Positions 36,681-46,493 of a DNA stretch of 64,000 nucleotides are shown piece by piece (within the stretch, counting starts at the first letter, position 1; each line of letters starts with the position of its first letter). Below the pieces are notes generated by a model. It was not told where the DNA came from. It saw nothing but the letters and a program-made list of their open reading frames with translations, and made no database searches. A program made the position numbers and the translations under genes. Location: positions 124,001-188,000 of the forward strand of contig NZ_QKZL01000001.1 in NCBI RefSeq assembly GCF_003253995.1, written 5' to 3'. The DNA comes from Palleronia aestuarii (GTDB taxonomy: Bacteria; Pseudomonadota; Alphaproteobacteria; Rhodobacterales; Rhodobacteraceae).

Positions 36681-38324
36681 TCAGACGAGGCGGCTCACGT
36701 CTCGTGCGGCCCGAATGAAACTTGCGAAGAGGGGGTGCGGCGCGAACGGTTTCGATTTCAGTTCGGGATGGAATTGCACGCCGATGAACCAGGGATGGCC
36801 CTCCACCTCGACGATCTCGGGCAGCCGTCCGTCCGGCGAGATACCGGAAATTTTCAATCCGTGCGTCTCCAGCATCTCGCGATACTTGATGTCGACCTCA
36901 TAGCGGTGGCGATGGCGCTCCTCGATCGACTGGCCGCCATAGACTTCCGCAGCTTTCGATCCTTCGGCGAGCGTCGCGGTGTAGGTTCCCAGGCGCATCG
37001 TCCCGCCCTTGTTGTCGAGAACGTCCCGCGCGATCTTCTCGTTGTCCTTGATCCATTCGCTGAGGTGGAAGATCACCGGCTCGTAGCGGGCTTCTCCGGC
37101 CTCATGGTCGAACTCCTGGCTTCCGGCCGTCTTTAGGCCAGCGAGGTTGCGGGCGGTCTCGATCACGGCCATCTGCATGCCGAGGCAGATACCGAGATAG
37201 GGGATCTCCCTCGTGCGGGCGAATTCCACCGCCTTGATCTTCCCTTCCGTTCCGCGTTCGCCGAAGCCGCCGGGAACGAGGATGGCGTGATAGGGTTCGA
37301 GAAGGGGGGCGGGATCCTCTCGCTCAAAGACTTCCGCGTCGACCCAGTCGATCCTCACCCGGACCCGGTTCGCCATTCCGCCATGCGTCAGCGCCTCGGC
37401 GATCGATTTGTAGGCATCCTCAAGCTGCGTGTACTTGCCCACGATCGCCACGCGGACTTCGCCTTCGGGATTGAAGATTCGGTCCGCCACGTCCTCCCAG
37501 CGTCGAAGGTTGGGGCGTGGTGCGGGAGAGATGCCGAATGCGTCGAGCACGGCCTGGTCGAGCCCCTCGCGATGATAGGCAAGCGGTGCCTCGTAGATCG
37601 ACTTGAGATCGTAGGCGGCGATGACGCTGTCGGGTCGCACGTTGCAAAAGAGCGCGAGCTTTTCCCGTTCCTTCTCGGGAATCGTGCGCTCCGACCGGCA
37701 GACGAGCACGTCGGGCGCGATACCGATGGAGCGCAGTTCCTTGACGGAATGCTGCGTGGGCTTGGTCTTGAGCTCTCCGGACGCGGCGATCCAGGGCAGC
37801 AGGGTCAGGTGCATGAAGATGCATTGTCCCCGCGGATGCTCCTGGCCGAACTGGCGGATCGCCTCGAAGAACGGAAGCCCTTCGATATCGCCCACCGTGC
37901 CGCCGATCTCGCAGAGCATGAAATCGACCTCGTCGGCGCCGACGCGCAGGAAATCCTTGATCTCGTTCGTAACGTGGGGAATCACCTGGATCGTCTTGCC
38001 GAGATAATCGCCACGCCGCTCCTTCTCGAGCACCGACGAATAGATCCGCCCCGAGCTTACCGAATCCGTCGAACGGGCCGCGACGCCCGTGAACCGCTCG
38101 TAATGACCGAGGTCGAGATCGGTCTCGGCCCCGTCATCGGTGACGAAGACCTCGCCATGCTCGAACGGGCTCATCGTGCCGGGATCGACGTTCAGGTAAG
38201 GGTCGAGTTTCCGGAGCCTTACGCTGAAACCGCGGGCCTGGAGAAGAGCTCCGAGTGCGGCCGAGGCGAGGCCCTTGCCGAGCGAGCTCACGACGCCGCC
38301 GGTGATGAAGACATAGCGCGCCAT
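36681..38324 (-). CDS. pyrG: CTP synthase
   Basis: A 547-residue enzyme converting UTP, ATP and glutamine to CTP. The N-terminal synthetase domain begins [15 protein letters not shown] and has [14 protein letters not shown]. The C-terminal class I glutamine amidotransferase domain shows VPGGFGERG, the nucleophile Cys in YLGICLGMQ, and the C-terminal His/Glu region HPELKSKP. The ATG at 38324 is the family start. It is 134 bp downstream of secG; the order secG-pyrG is common in this group. Confidence 0.98.
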   Translation of the reverse strand: MARYVFITGGVVSSLGKGLASAALGALLQARGFSVRLRKLDPYLNVDPGTMSPFEHGEVFVTDDGAETDLDLGHYERFTGVAARSTDSVSSGRIYSSVLEKERRGDYLGKTIQVIPHVTNEIKDFLRVGADEVDFMLCEIGGTVGDIEGLPFFEAIRQFGQEHPRGQCIFMHLTLLPWIAASGELKTKPTQHSVKELRSIGIAPDVLVCRSERTIPEKEREKLALFCNVRPDSVIAAYDLKSIYEAPLAYHREGLDQAVLDAFGISPAPRPNLRRWEDVADRIFNPEGEVRVAIVGKYTQLEDAYKSIAEALTHGGMANRVRVRIDWVDAEVFEREDPAPLLEPYHAILVPGGFGERGTEGKIKAVEFARTREIPYLGICLGMQMAVIETARNLAGLKTAGSQEFDHEAGEARYEPVIFHLSEWIKDNEKIARDVLDNKGGTMRLGTYTATLAEGSKAAEVYGGQSIEERHRHRYEVDIKYREMLETHGLKISGISPDGRLPEIVEVEGHPWFIGVQFHPELKSKPFAPHPLFASFIRAARDVSRLV

Positions 38325-38458
38325 ATGAGAATGGTCTCCCGTGCGAGGCGCCGCGCGCGCGGCAAAATCCACTTGCAGGGGGCGTCCGACGCGCCCCGCC
38401 ACGGGATTTGAGGCTTACAAGGATCGCCCCCGGCGCGCAACCGAAGGCGGATGGGTGA

Positions 38459-38827
38459 TCAGTCGGCCCGGGGCGGTGTCGCGGGCGCATTCCCCGAAGA
38501 CGGCGGCAGGAGGTCGTTTCCGGAGGGCAGGGAGGACCCTTCGGTTTCCCCCTCGGGCGCGGACGGCGTCTCGAACCCGATCTGGTCGATGACCGAATTC
38601 CCCGATGCGTTCTGCGCGGCGAAGATCGTCAGCGTGATCGACGTGACGATGAAGGCCACCGCGAGCGCCCAGGTCATCTTCCCCAGCGCCGTGGCCGCGC
38701 CGCGCGAGGACATCGCGCCTCCGCCCCCGCCCATGCCGAGCCCGCCCCCTTCGGAGCGCTGCAGAAGCACCACCCCGATCAGGCACAGCGCGAGGATCAG
38801 GTGGACGATGAGGACGATGTTTTCCAT
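38459..38827 (-). CDS. secG: SecG, preprotein translocase subunit
   Basis: A 122-residue inner-membrane protein. Two membrane helices (about 3-21 and 52-71) flank the loop VVLLQRSEGGGLGMGGGG, a SecG signature. The C-terminal 45 residues are a Pro/Ser-rich cytoplasmic tail typical of alphaproteobacteria. The start is the ATG at 38827 (MENIVLIVHL). It is divergent from purA, with 144 bp between the two starts. Confidence 0.95.
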   Translation of the reverse strand: MENIVLIVHLILALCLIGVVLLQRSEGGGLGMGGGGGAMSSRGAATALGKMTWALAVAFIVTSITLTIFAAQNASGNSVIDQIGFETPSAPEGETEGSSLPSGNDLLPPSSGNAPATPPRAD

Positions 38828-38971
38828 ACGGGCGGCTCTCGCTGGCGGACCCGCGCTATCTAGAGGGCTGCCGGATATGCCGCAACCCCCGGCGGCTCCG
38901 GTGATTTGCGGTTTCGCCGCCGCGCCGGCGCCGATAAGACGGGCAGGGTTCGGAACGAGGGGGTTCGACGC

Positions 38972-40264
38972 ATGGCGAACGTGGTGGTCGTAGGCGCCCA
39001 ATGGGGCGACGAAGGCAAGGGCAAGATCGTCGACTGGCTGAGCGAGCGCGCGGACGTGATCGCGCGGTTCCAGGGCGGGCACAATGCCGGCCATACGCTG
39101 GTGATCGACGGGACGGTCTTCAAGCTCAACGCGTTGCCCTCGGGCGTCGTGCGGTCCGGGAAACTCAGCGTGATCGGCAACGGCGTCGTGCTTGATCCTT
39201 GGCATCTCCTTAAGGAGATCGAGACGATCCGCGCCGAGGGCGTCGAGATCACGCCCGAGACGCTGATGATCGCGGAGAACACGCCGCTGATCCTGCCGTT
39301 CCACGGCGAACTCGACCGCGCGCGGGAAGGCCAGAACTCGGTCGCGAAAATCGGCACGACGGGGCGGGGTATCGGCCCGGCCTACGAGGACAAGGTCGGG
39401 CGCCGGGCGATCCGGGTGGCCGATCTCGCCGACGCCGCGACGCTGGAGCTGCGCATCGACCGGGCGATGATCCATCATGACGCGTTGCGCGCGGGGCTTG
39501 GCCTCGAGCCGATCGACCGCGGCGCGCTTCTAGACAGTCTGCGAGAGGTCGCGCCTAGGATCCTCGAATATGCGGCGCCGGTCTGGAAGATCCTCGACGA
39601 AAAGCGGCGCGCGGGAAAGCGCATCCTCTTCGAAGGGGCGCAGGGTGCGCTCCTTGACATCGATTTCGGCACCTATCCCTTCGTCACGTCGTCGAACGTC
39701 ATCGCCGGGCAGGCGGCCACGGGCACGGGGCTCGGGCCGGGCGCCATCGATTTCGTCCTGGGTATCGTCAAGGCCTACACGACGCGGGTGGGCGAGGGGC
39801 CTTTCCCGACCGAACTCGATGACGAAGACGGGCAGCGGTTGGGGGAACGCGGCCGGGAATTCGGCACCGTGACCGGGCGCAAGCGTCGTTGCGGCTGGTT
39901 CGACGCGGTGCTCGTCCGGCAGACCTGTGCGACCTCGGGGGTGCGTGGCATCGCGCTCACGAAGCTCGATGTGCTCGACGGGTTCGACGAGCTGCGAATC
40001 TGCACGGGCTACGAACTCGACGGAGAGCGGCTCGACCACCTGCCCACTGCGGCCGACCGGCAGGCGCGGTGCCGTCCCGTCTACGAGACGCTGCCGGGCT
40101 GGTCGGACTCGACCGAGGGCGCGAGGAGCTGGGCCGACCTGCCGGCCGGAGCGATCAAGTACGTCCGCCGGGTGGAAGAACTGATCGGCTGCCCCGTGGC
40201 GCTTCTGTCGACTTCGCCGAAACGGGAAGACACGATCCTCGTCACCGATCCCTTCGCGGACTGA
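38972..40264 (+). CDS. purA: Adenylosuccinate synthase
   Basis: A 430-residue GTP-dependent enzyme of AMP synthesis. Motifs: the P-loop-like [11 protein letters not shown] at residues 9-19, catalytic His in [25 protein letters not shown], and the C-terminal TKLDVLDG guanine-binding block. The start is the ATG at 38972 ([10 protein letters not shown]). Together with purD in the same window it covers two steps of purine synthesis, but they are not co-transcribed. Confidence 0.98.
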   Translation: MANVVVVGAQWGDEGKGKIVDWLSERADVIARFQGGHNAGHTLVIDGTVFKLNALPSGVVRSGKLSVIGNGVVLDPWHLLKEIETIRAEGVEITPETLMIAENTPLILPFHGELDRAREGQNSVAKIGTTGRGIGPAYEDKVGRRAIRVADLADAATLELRIDRAMIHHDALRAGLGLEPIDRGALLDSLREVAPRILEYAAPVWKILDEKRRAGKRILFEGAQGALLDIDFGTYPFVTSSNVIAGQAATGTGLGPGAIDFVLGIVKAYTTRVGEGPFPTELDDEDGQRLGERGREFGTVTGRKRRCGWFDAVLVRQTCATSGVRGIALTKLDVLDGFDELRICTGYELDGERLDHLPTAADRQARCRPVYETLPGWSDSTEGARSWADLPAGAIKYVRRVEELIGCPVALLSTSPKREDTILVTDPFAD

Positions 40265-40268
40265 CCGC

Positions 40269-40505
40269 GTGGCGCTTTCCCACAAGGCCAAGCGGCGCTG
40301 GTCGCTCGTCATCCTGCTCCTCGGGCTGCCCGTCTACATCGTTCTAGCGAGCACCATCATGACGTGGCTCGGACGGCCGGGGATTGTCGTCGAGCTCCTG
40401 ATCTACATGGGGCTCGGCGTGATTTGGGCGCTGCCCTTCCGGACCGTCTTCCGTGGTGTCGGGCAAGCTGATCCGGAGCGGGATGTGGACGATCAACCGC
40501 GCTGA
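40269..40505 (+). CDS. DUF2842 membrane protein
   Basis: A 78-residue protein with two membrane helices (about 11-31 and 41-60) and the conserved GVIWALPFRTVFRGVGQ end of the DUF2842 family. It starts with GTG at 40269, four bases after purA, so it is likely co-expressed. No function is known. Confidence 0.85.
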   Translation: MALSHKAKRRWSLVILLLGLPVYIVLASTIMTWLGRPGIVVELLIYMGLGVIWALPFRTVFRGVGQADPERDVDDQPR

Positions 40506-40530
40506 TCCGGTGCGGCGAAATCGCGGGACA

Positions 40531-42075
40531 TCAGTTAACGAGGGCCTGCGCCTCGTCCACGTAGCGCGTCGCTCCGGTGATGCCGAACCGCCCCCGGCCG
40601 AGGTCGCGCAGATGCCCGGCCTCGACCAGCCGTTCGAAACTGCGCAAGCCATCCTCCCGGCTGGCCCCGGAGCGCGACCGGCTCGCCGCCTGGCGCAGAA
40701 GATGCGGACGCGAGAGCGCGTCGCGGCCCTCGACGATCACGCCATAGGCGGCCGCGGCTTCGATGATATCGGTGAGCTCCGTGGCCCCGATCCGCTCGGC
40801 GAAGGCGGCGAACGCGCCCGCGTCATGTGGTTGGGCCGTGTCGCGTGGGACGCGTCGCGGCTGAACCGATCCGACGTTCTCGGCCGCGCCGTCCGTCCCG
40901 ACCCTGAGCGAGGATACCAGGACGAGGGGCGATGCGCTTTCCTCCGTCGGGTCAGTCGGCCGCGGTCGCGTGCTCTGGTCCGACAGGAGCGTCGGTCGCT
41001 TTGGCCGGACCGCGCGATCGAGCTCGGAGCGGAACTGCCCGGCCGTCTCCGCATCACTGCGACCGCGCTTGCCGCCGAGAAGACCGTCCGCCTTCGTCGC
41101 GGCGACCGCCGCCTTCAGGTGCGCAATGGCGGAGCGGCGGCGATGGCCCGCCGCGTCACCCATCTGCGCATCTGTTTCTACCATCAGGCGGTCGAAGGCT
41201 GCGTCGCTCTCGACCTCCAGCGGATCGCGGCTTTCCTCGGGGGAGGGGGGAACCGGCTCGGCCGTATCCGCGTCCTCCTCCCCTTCGGCGATCAGTTCGT
41301 CGAGGGTCCGCGCCCGTCGCCGAGCCTGCGCGTTCTCCTCGTCGGCCTGTCGTGCGGCACGTTCGATCTCGGCGAGGGCGGCGTCGCGATCCTCCTCTTC
41401 GGGCGTGCCGAGTTCGAGGATGGAGCGGATCCCCGCCGCGAGTTCGTCGTCGCCATCGGCGCGGGCATCCTCCGACACCTCGTCGTCCGATTCATCCGAG
41501 TCGTCCTGTCCGGCGTTCGACACGGCGGATGGCCCCGTATCCACCTCGTCCGTATCCTCGATACCCGCCGGCTCGTCCGACAGATGACGTTCAGTTTCGT
41601 CCGACGCATCGTCGGGGAGCGCCACGGAAGTGGGCGGAGAAGTTTCTTCCGGCAGGGCGATCTCGTCATCTAAGTGAGCACCATCATCCGCAGTGGCCGC
41701 GTCGTCCAGGGACCGATCGAATGACACCTCGGCCGCCTCGAAAGCCGCATCTTCGTCATCGCCGGTGATCGGTTCGACTTCGTCGGCGTCATCGCGGGAC
41801 GTGGGACCTTCCGCACCGCCGCCGAGTCGTTCGAAGACCAGAACGGCGTCCTCCGTCCGTGTCACGACGGGCGCGCCGGACGCCGTTTCGGCGATCGCCG
41901 AGAGTGACTCCTGATGCGGCGGGAGCGGCTCTGACCCGAAATTCGGGGCCTCTTCGGATAGATCACGAAAATAGGCCGCGATCGCGCACATCGTCTCGAA
42001 CGGGTCGTCGAATCCCTCGAGCGTACAGGAGAAGGCCCCGTACGTGACGGTCAATGACTTGCGCGTATCGCCCAT
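40531..42075 (-). CDS. Large acidic conserved protein of unknown function
   Basis: A 514-residue protein I do not recognise functionally. Three parts are visible. Residues 1-55 look conserved and globular (TVTYGAFSCTLEGFDDPFE, then IAAYFRDLSEEAPNFG). Residues about 60-310 are a very acidic low-complexity region with a short predicted coiled coil (ALAEIERAARQADEENAQAR). Residues about 415-514 form a compact basic domain (AFAAFAERIGATELTDII...REDGLRSFERLVEAGHLRDL), which resembles a winged helix. To my memory, proteins with the same two ends and a variable middle occur across Rhodobacterales, sometimes mis-annotated as chemotaxis proteins. No membrane segment or signal peptide. It is divergent from thiamine diphosphokinase. 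Confidence 0.75.
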   Translation of the reverse strand: MGDTRKSLTVTYGAFSCTLEGFDDPFETMCAIAAYFRDLSEEAPNFGSEPLPPHQESLSAIAETASGAPVVTRTEDAVLVFERLGGGAEGPTSRDDADEVEPITGDDEDAAFEAAEVSFDRSLDDAATADDGAHLDDEIALPEETSPPTSVALPDDASDETERHLSDEPAGIEDTDEVDTGPSAVSNAGQDDSDESDDEVSEDARADGDDELAAGIRSILELGTPEEEDRDAALAEIERAARQADEENAQARRRARTLDELIAEGEEDADTAEPVPPSPEESRDPLEVESDAAFDRLMVETDAQMGDAAGHRRRSAIAHLKAAVAATKADGLLGGKRGRSDAETAGQFRSELDRAVRPKRPTLLSDQSTRPRPTDPTEESASPLVLVSSLRVGTDGAAENVGSVQPRRVPRDTAQPHDAGAFAAFAERIGATELTDIIEAAAAYGVIVEGRDALSRPHLLRQAASRSRSGASREDGLRSFERLVEAGHLRDLGRGRFGITGATRYVDEAQALVN

Positions 42076-42102
42076 CCGTTTTCCGCCTGTGCCCCTGTGC
42101 CG

Positions 42103-42170
42103 CGATTTGGCCCTCGTGATCCATCCCGGCTGGATCCGGAGCGCCGGTAATGTCAACCTGCGCCAAATCG
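42103..42170. promoter_or_regulatory. Inverted repeat CGATTTGGC...GCCAAATCG in a divergent promoter region
   Basis: Two perfect nine-base arms, 42103-42111 and 42162-42170, are separated by 50 bp. A smaller inverted repeat GATCCA...TGGATC lies between them at 42118-42136. Position between two divergent genes suggests paired operator sites for one regulator; no family match can be named. Confidence 0.4.
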
Positions 42171-42193
42171 TGTAATGAACCGTTAATAACGCC

Positions 42194-42874
42194 ATGAGCG
42201 CCATAGTTCTACGATCGAGGCAAGGGGTGGTCCTCGTCGGTGGGGGGGCGATCGCTCCGGGCGATCTCGACCTCGCGCTTGCCCTCGGTCCGACCGCGGC
42301 CGCCGCGGATGGCGGCGCTATGGCGCTTCTCGAGCATGGCGTGATCCCCAAGGCAGTGATCGGCGATCTGGATTCGCTTCCGCGCGACGTCGCGGCGCGT
42401 ATACCCGCCGGGCGGATCCACCATGTCCCGGAGCAAGACAGCACCGATCTGCAAAAGTGTCTCGCGCGCATCGACGCGCCGTTCGTCATCGGGATCGGGT
42501 TTCTTGGCGCGCGGTTCGATCACAGCCTCGCCGCGTGTCACGCCATCGCGATGCACGACCGACCCTGCCTCCTTCTCGGAAGCGACGATGTCGTCTTCCA
42601 TGCAGCCGGTGCCCTCTCTCTTGATCTCGCGCGCGGCACGCGGGTCTCCGTCTTCCCGATGCGGCCCGTGACCGCACGTTCGCGAGGTCTCGAATGGCCG
42701 CTGGACGGAATCGAGTTTTCGCCCGGGGAACGGATCGGGACCTCCAACATGGCCAACGGCCCGGTCCGGATCGAGCCCGATGGCGCGGGGCTCCTCGTTC
42801 TCCTGCCCCGGTCCGAGATCGATGCGGCGCTGGCGGGGCTCATGGCGCGATCCGACGAGCCGGGACAATCTTGA
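42194..42874 (+). CDS. Thiamine diphosphokinase
   Basis: A 226-residue enzyme forming thiamine diphosphate from thiamine and ATP. Motifs are in order: AAADGGAMALLEHG (36-49), IGDLDSLPRD, QDSTDLQKCL, and IGFLGARFDHSL. The C-terminal beta-sandwich has GTSNMANGPVRIE, as in the thiamine-binding domain. A weak CtrA-like sequence GTAA-N7-TTAA ends seven bases before the ATG. Confidence 0.92.
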   Translation: MSAIVLRSRQGVVLVGGGAIAPGDLDLALALGPTAAAADGGAMALLEHGVIPKAVIGDLDSLPRDVAARIPAGRIHHVPEQDSTDLQKCLARIDAPFVIGIGFLGARFDHSLAACHAIAMHDRPCLLLGSDDVVFHAAGALSLDLARGTRVSVFPMRPVTARSRGLEWPLDGIEFSPGERIGTSNMANGPVRIEPDGAGLLVLLPRSEIDAALAGLMARSDEPGQS

Positions 42875-43005
42875 GGCCGGGTTACGGACATCCGCGCCGT
42901 AAATGCCGCGCCCGGCCCGATGCGAAGCGACGCAGCCGGGGTTTTGGCGTGGCGGCTTCGCCGGATGCTCCTTATAAGGCGGCACGCCCAGGGAAGGAGT
43001 GAAGG

Positions 43006-43794
43006 ATGCCCGAGCGATTGTCGCCCGTCGAAACCGCGAAACGCGCCGCCGCCCGCCGCGCCGCCGACCTGGTCGAGCCGGACATGGCCCTCGGGATCGG
43101 GACCGGATCCACGGCGTACTGGCTCATTCGCCATCTGGGCGAGCGTATCGCGTCCGAGGGGTTGCGGATCACCGGCGTGCCGACCTCCAGTCAGACCGCC
43201 GAACTCGCGTCGAAGGCCGGGATCGCACTCGTCGATCTGGAAGCCGCGGGTCGTCTCGACCTGACGATCGACGGAGCGGACGAGTTCGATTCCGCGTTGA
43301 ACCTCGTCAAGGGCGGTGGCGGCGCGCTTCTGCGTGAGAAGATCGTGGCGGCGGCCAGCGACCGGATGATCGTCATCGCCGACAAGTCCAAGCACGTGGA
43401 GACGCTCGGGGCGTTCCCGCTTCCCGTCGAGGTCACGTCCTTCGGCTGGCAGAGCACGAAGGCGGCCATCGAGGATCTCCTCCCTGGTCACGATCTCCTC
43501 GGGGATCAGATCACGTTGCGGCTCGATGGCGAGGCGCCCTTCGTGACCGACGGCGGAAACCTGATCCTCGACCTCCACCTGAAGCGGATCGGCGATCCGC
43601 GCCGGCTCGCGCGGGATCTGAACCTGATCCCCGGGGTGGTGGAGAGTGGCCTTTTCATCGGCCTCTGCGATACGGTCGTGATCGGCCACGGCGACGGAAG
43701 AACCGAGATCATCGGAAGCGCCAACGGCATCGCGCCGCCGGGCGACGCCGACTTTCCGGAACCCGACAACCTGTTCGCCGATCTGGGGGATTGA
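43006..43794 (+). CDS. rpiA: Ribose-5-phosphate isomerase A
   Basis: A 262-residue pentose-phosphate enzyme. Motifs: GIGTGSTAYWLI near 29-40, the catalytic Asp and Glu in TIDGADEFD, KGGGGALLREKIVA and the Lys loop IADKSKHVETLG. The start is the ATG at 43006, preceded by GGAAGGAG. One base separates it from gor, so the NADPH-generating pathway and glutathione reductase are co-expressed. Confidence 0.97.
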   Translation: MPERLSPVETAKRAAARRAADLVEPDMALGIGTGSTAYWLIRHLGERIASEGLRITGVPTSSQTAELASKAGIALVDLEAAGRLDLTIDGADEFDSALNLVKGGGGALLREKIVAAASDRMIVIADKSKHVETLGAFPLPVEVTSFGWQSTKAAIEDLLPGHDLLGDQITLRLDGEAPFVTDGGNLILDLHLKRIGDPRRLARDLNLIPGVVESGLFIGLCDTVVIGHGDGRTEIIGSANGIAPPGDADFPEPDNLFADLGD

Positions 43795-43795
43795 G

Positions 43796-45250
43796 ATGGC
43801 CGAATTCGACTACGATCTCTTTGTGATCGGCGGCGGCTCGGGCGGTGTACGGGCCGCGCGGACCGCCGCCGCGACCGGTGCGCGGGTTGCCCTCGCCGAG
43901 GATTACCGCCTGGGCGGAACCTGCGTGATCCGCGGCTGCGTGCCGAAGAAGATCATGGTGTTCGCCAGCGGCTATCCGGATCTCGTCGCGGAGGCGGACG
44001 CCTATGGATGGGATGCGCAGATCGGCGATTTCGACTGGAAACGCTTTCGGGCCAAGTTGCATGCGGAACTCGACCGGCTCGAGGGGGTCTACCGTAACCT
44101 GCTCAATACGTCGGGTGTGGCGATCTACGAGACCCGGGCGCGGCTGCAGGACGCGCACCATGTCGCGCTCGCGACCGGAGAGGTGAAGAGCGCCGCCCAT
44201 ATCCTCGTCGCGACCGGTGGCCATCCCGTCCGTCCGGGGCTCGAGAATGCCGAGTTTGGTCTCGTGAGCAACGACCTCTTCCTGCTGGAGGATCTGCCGT
44301 CGAATATCCTGATCATCGGCGGTGGCTACATCGCCTGTGAATTCGCCTGCATACTCAACGGGCTCGGCGTGGACGTCACGCAATATTACCGTGGCGAGCA
44401 GATCCTGCGCGGCTTCGACGACGAGGCCCGGGACATGATTGCCGACAGGATGCGCGAGCGTGGCATCGATCTACAAACCAACATGAACATTTCCGAGATG
44501 GATCTGGCGGAGAAACGCGGGATGTCGGACGGATCGTCGCACGGGCACGATGGCAGGGCGGTCACGCTCGATGACAATCCAATGAGTTCGACGGTCGCGG
44601 ATGCGGCAAAACCGCTCTGGGTGAAGGACACCGAAGGCCGGGAGCACCGCTTCGACCACGTTCTCTTCGCGACGGGGCGCGCACCGTCCACGGCGGATAT
44701 GGGCCTTGAGGACGCAGGCGTTTCGCTCGGGAAGAAGGGCGAAATCGTGGTGGACGCCTATTCGCAGAGCAGCGTCCCCTCGATCTATGCCATTGGCGAC
44801 GTCACCGATCGCCTTGCCCTGACCCCGGTTGCGATCCGCGAGGCGATGGCGTTCGTAAAGACCGTGTTCAGGGGCGAGAAATCCCCGGTCGATCATGAGC
44901 TTGTGCCGTCCGCGATCTTTACCCAGCCGGAGTTCGGGACCATCGGGCTGACCGAGCAGGAGGGCTTCGAGAGAGGCGGTGTCGAGATCTACCGCACGTC
45001 CTTCACGCCGATGAAGAAGAGTTTCGCGGGAGGGTCCGGCAAGACCATGATGAAGCTCGTCGTGGACAGCGAGACACGTGTCGTTCTCGGCTGTCACATC
45101 GTCGCAGAGGATGCCGGCGAAATGATCCAGCTTGCCGGGATCGCGGTGAAGGCAGGCCTTACGAAGGAGCAGTTCGACGCGACCTGTGCCGTTCATCCGA
45201 CCTCGGCGGAGGAACTGGTCACGATGTCTTCACCCGTCCGCAAGGGTTGA
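43796..45250 (+). CDS. gor: Glutathione-disulfide reductase with an inserted segment
   Basis: A 484-residue flavoprotein disulfide reductase using NADPH to reduce GSSG. FAD motif VIGGGSGGVRAARTAA; redox pair C43 and C48 in GGTCVIRGCVPKK; NADPH fold IIGGGYIACEFACIL with R199/R205 in YYRGEQILRGFDDE favouring NADPH over NADH; catalytic His-Glu in HPTSAEELVTM. Family members are near 450 residues. The extra length comes from a polar insert at about 236-272 in the NADPH domain, where a short loop is expected. Confidence 0.93.
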   Translation: MAEFDYDLFVIGGGSGGVRAARTAAATGARVALAEDYRLGGTCVIRGCVPKKIMVFASGYPDLVAEADAYGWDAQIGDFDWKRFRAKLHAELDRLEGVYRNLLNTSGVAIYETRARLQDAHHVALATGEVKSAAHILVATGGHPVRPGLENAEFGLVSNDLFLLEDLPSNILIIGGGYIACEFACILNGLGVDVTQYYRGEQILRGFDDEARDMIADRMRERGIDLQTNMNISEMDLAEKRGMSDGSSHGHDGRAVTLDDNPMSSTVADAAKPLWVKDTEGREHRFDHVLFATGRAPSTADMGLEDAGVSLGKKGEIVVDAYSQSSVPSIYAIGDVTDRLALTPVAIREAMAFVKTVFRGEKSPVDHELVPSAIFTQPEFGTIGLTEQEGFERGGVEIYRTSFTPMKKSFAGGSGKTMMKLVVDSETRVVLGCHIVAEDAGEMIQLAGIAVKAGLTKEQFDATCAVHPTSAEELVTMSSPVRKG

Positions 45251-45332
45251 ACTCGGACATCCACTCCACGATGTGCTAGAGTATATCGACAATTTCAGAC
45301 GACGACCTACTAGAGAGAGGAGCTCCCCACGC

Positions 45333-46493
45333 ATGGCGGGCAATAATGGCGGACCCTGGGGGAGCGGCCCCCGTGGTGGCGGAAACGACGGCGGTGATCG
45401 CCGTCCCGGCGGAAGACGTCCGGGCGAAGGGCCACAGGTCCCCGAATTCGACCGGATCGTGCGGAAGGGCCAGGAGCAACTGCGTGTCCTGATGGGCGGG
45501 CGCGGCGACGGCAACCGTCCGAACGGTTCGGGCGGCGGTGGCGGTCCCCATTTCTCGCGCGGCACGTTCGTGCTCGGCGCGCTCGTCGTCGTCGGGCTCT
45601 GGGCTTTCGCGAGCTTCTACACCGTGCGGCCGGAAGAGCAGTCGGTCGAGCTGTTTCTCGGTGAGTTCAGCTCCATCGGCGAGCCGGGCCTCAACTTCGC
45701 GCCGTGGCCGCTCGTCACTGCGGAAGTCATTCCCGTGACCCGAGAGCAGACGGAAGAGCTTGGCATCGGTCGCGGCAATGCCGCGGATAACGGCCTGATG
45801 CTGACGACTGACGCGAACATCGTCGATATCGAGTTCGAGGTCGTCTGGAACATTCGCGACCCCGCGCAGTACCTTTTCAACCTCGCGGAGCCCGCGGACA
45901 CGATCCGTGCGGTGAGCGAATCCGCCATGCGCGAGGTCGTCGCCCGGTCCGAGCTTGCGCCGATCCTGAACCGCGATCGCGACCTGATCGCCAACGACGC
46001 GCAGCAACTGATCCAGGATACGCTCGACAGCTACGATTCCGGCGTGAACATCGTCCGCCTCAACCTCGACAAGGCCGATCCGCCGGCCGAGGTGATCGAC
46101 GCGTTCCGCGACGTCCAGGCGGCGGAGCAGGAGCGGGATCGGCTGCAACGTCAGGCGGACGCCTATTCCAACCAGGTCCTCGCCGACGCGCGCGGTGCGT
46201 CCGCGCAAATCCTGGAAGAGGCGGAAGCCTACCGGGCGCAGGTGGTGAACGAGGCCCGCGGTGAGGCGAGCCGGTTCAGCGCGGTCTTGGGCGAATACCA
46301 GAAGGCCCCCGAAGTCACGCGCAAGCGTCTCTACCTTGAGACGATGGAAGAGGTGCTCGGACGCGTGGACAAGGTGATCCTCGACGAGACCGGCGGAGCG
46401 GGCGGCGGACAGGGCGTTGTGCCGTATCTCCCGCTCACCGAATTGAACCGCCGCGGTGACGGCGGGCAGACGACGGCCCAGGGAGGCAATTGA
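45333..46493 (+). CDS. hflK: HflK, FtsH protease modulator subunit
   Basis: A 386-residue inner-membrane SPFH protein. The N terminus (1-70) is cytoplasmic and Gly/Asn/Arg-rich, a membrane helix follows at about 74-93, then the SPFH/band 7 domain (about 97-290) and a coiled-coil with QAAEQERDRLQRQAD. HflK and HflC form a cage around FtsH and control its access to membrane proteins. Start: the ATG at 45333 with GAGAGGAG upstream. Its stop overlaps the hflC start by one base (TGATG). Confidence 0.95.
   Translation: MAGNNGGPWGSGPRGGGNDGGDRRPGGRRPGEGPQVPEFDRIVRKGQEQLRVLMGGRGDGNRPNGSGGGGGPHFSRGTFVLGALVVVGLWAFASFYTVRPEEQSVELFLGEFSSIGEPGLNFAPWPLVTAEVIPVTREQTEELGIGRGNAADNGLMLTTDANIVDIEFEVVWNIRDPAQYLFNLAEPADTIRAVSESAMREVVARSELAPILNRDRDLIANDAQQLIQDTLDSYDSGVNIVRLNLDKADPPAEVIDAFRDVQAAEQERDRLQRQADAYSNQVLADARGASAQILEEAEAYRAQVVNEARGEASRFSAVLGEYQKAPEVTRKRLYLETMEEVLGRVDKVILDETGGAGGGQGVVPYLPLTELNRRGDGGQTTAQGGN

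Noticed and set aside
38948-38966. Two GTTC words before purA as an SOS box
   Set aside because: The spacing between them is eleven, not seven, bases.
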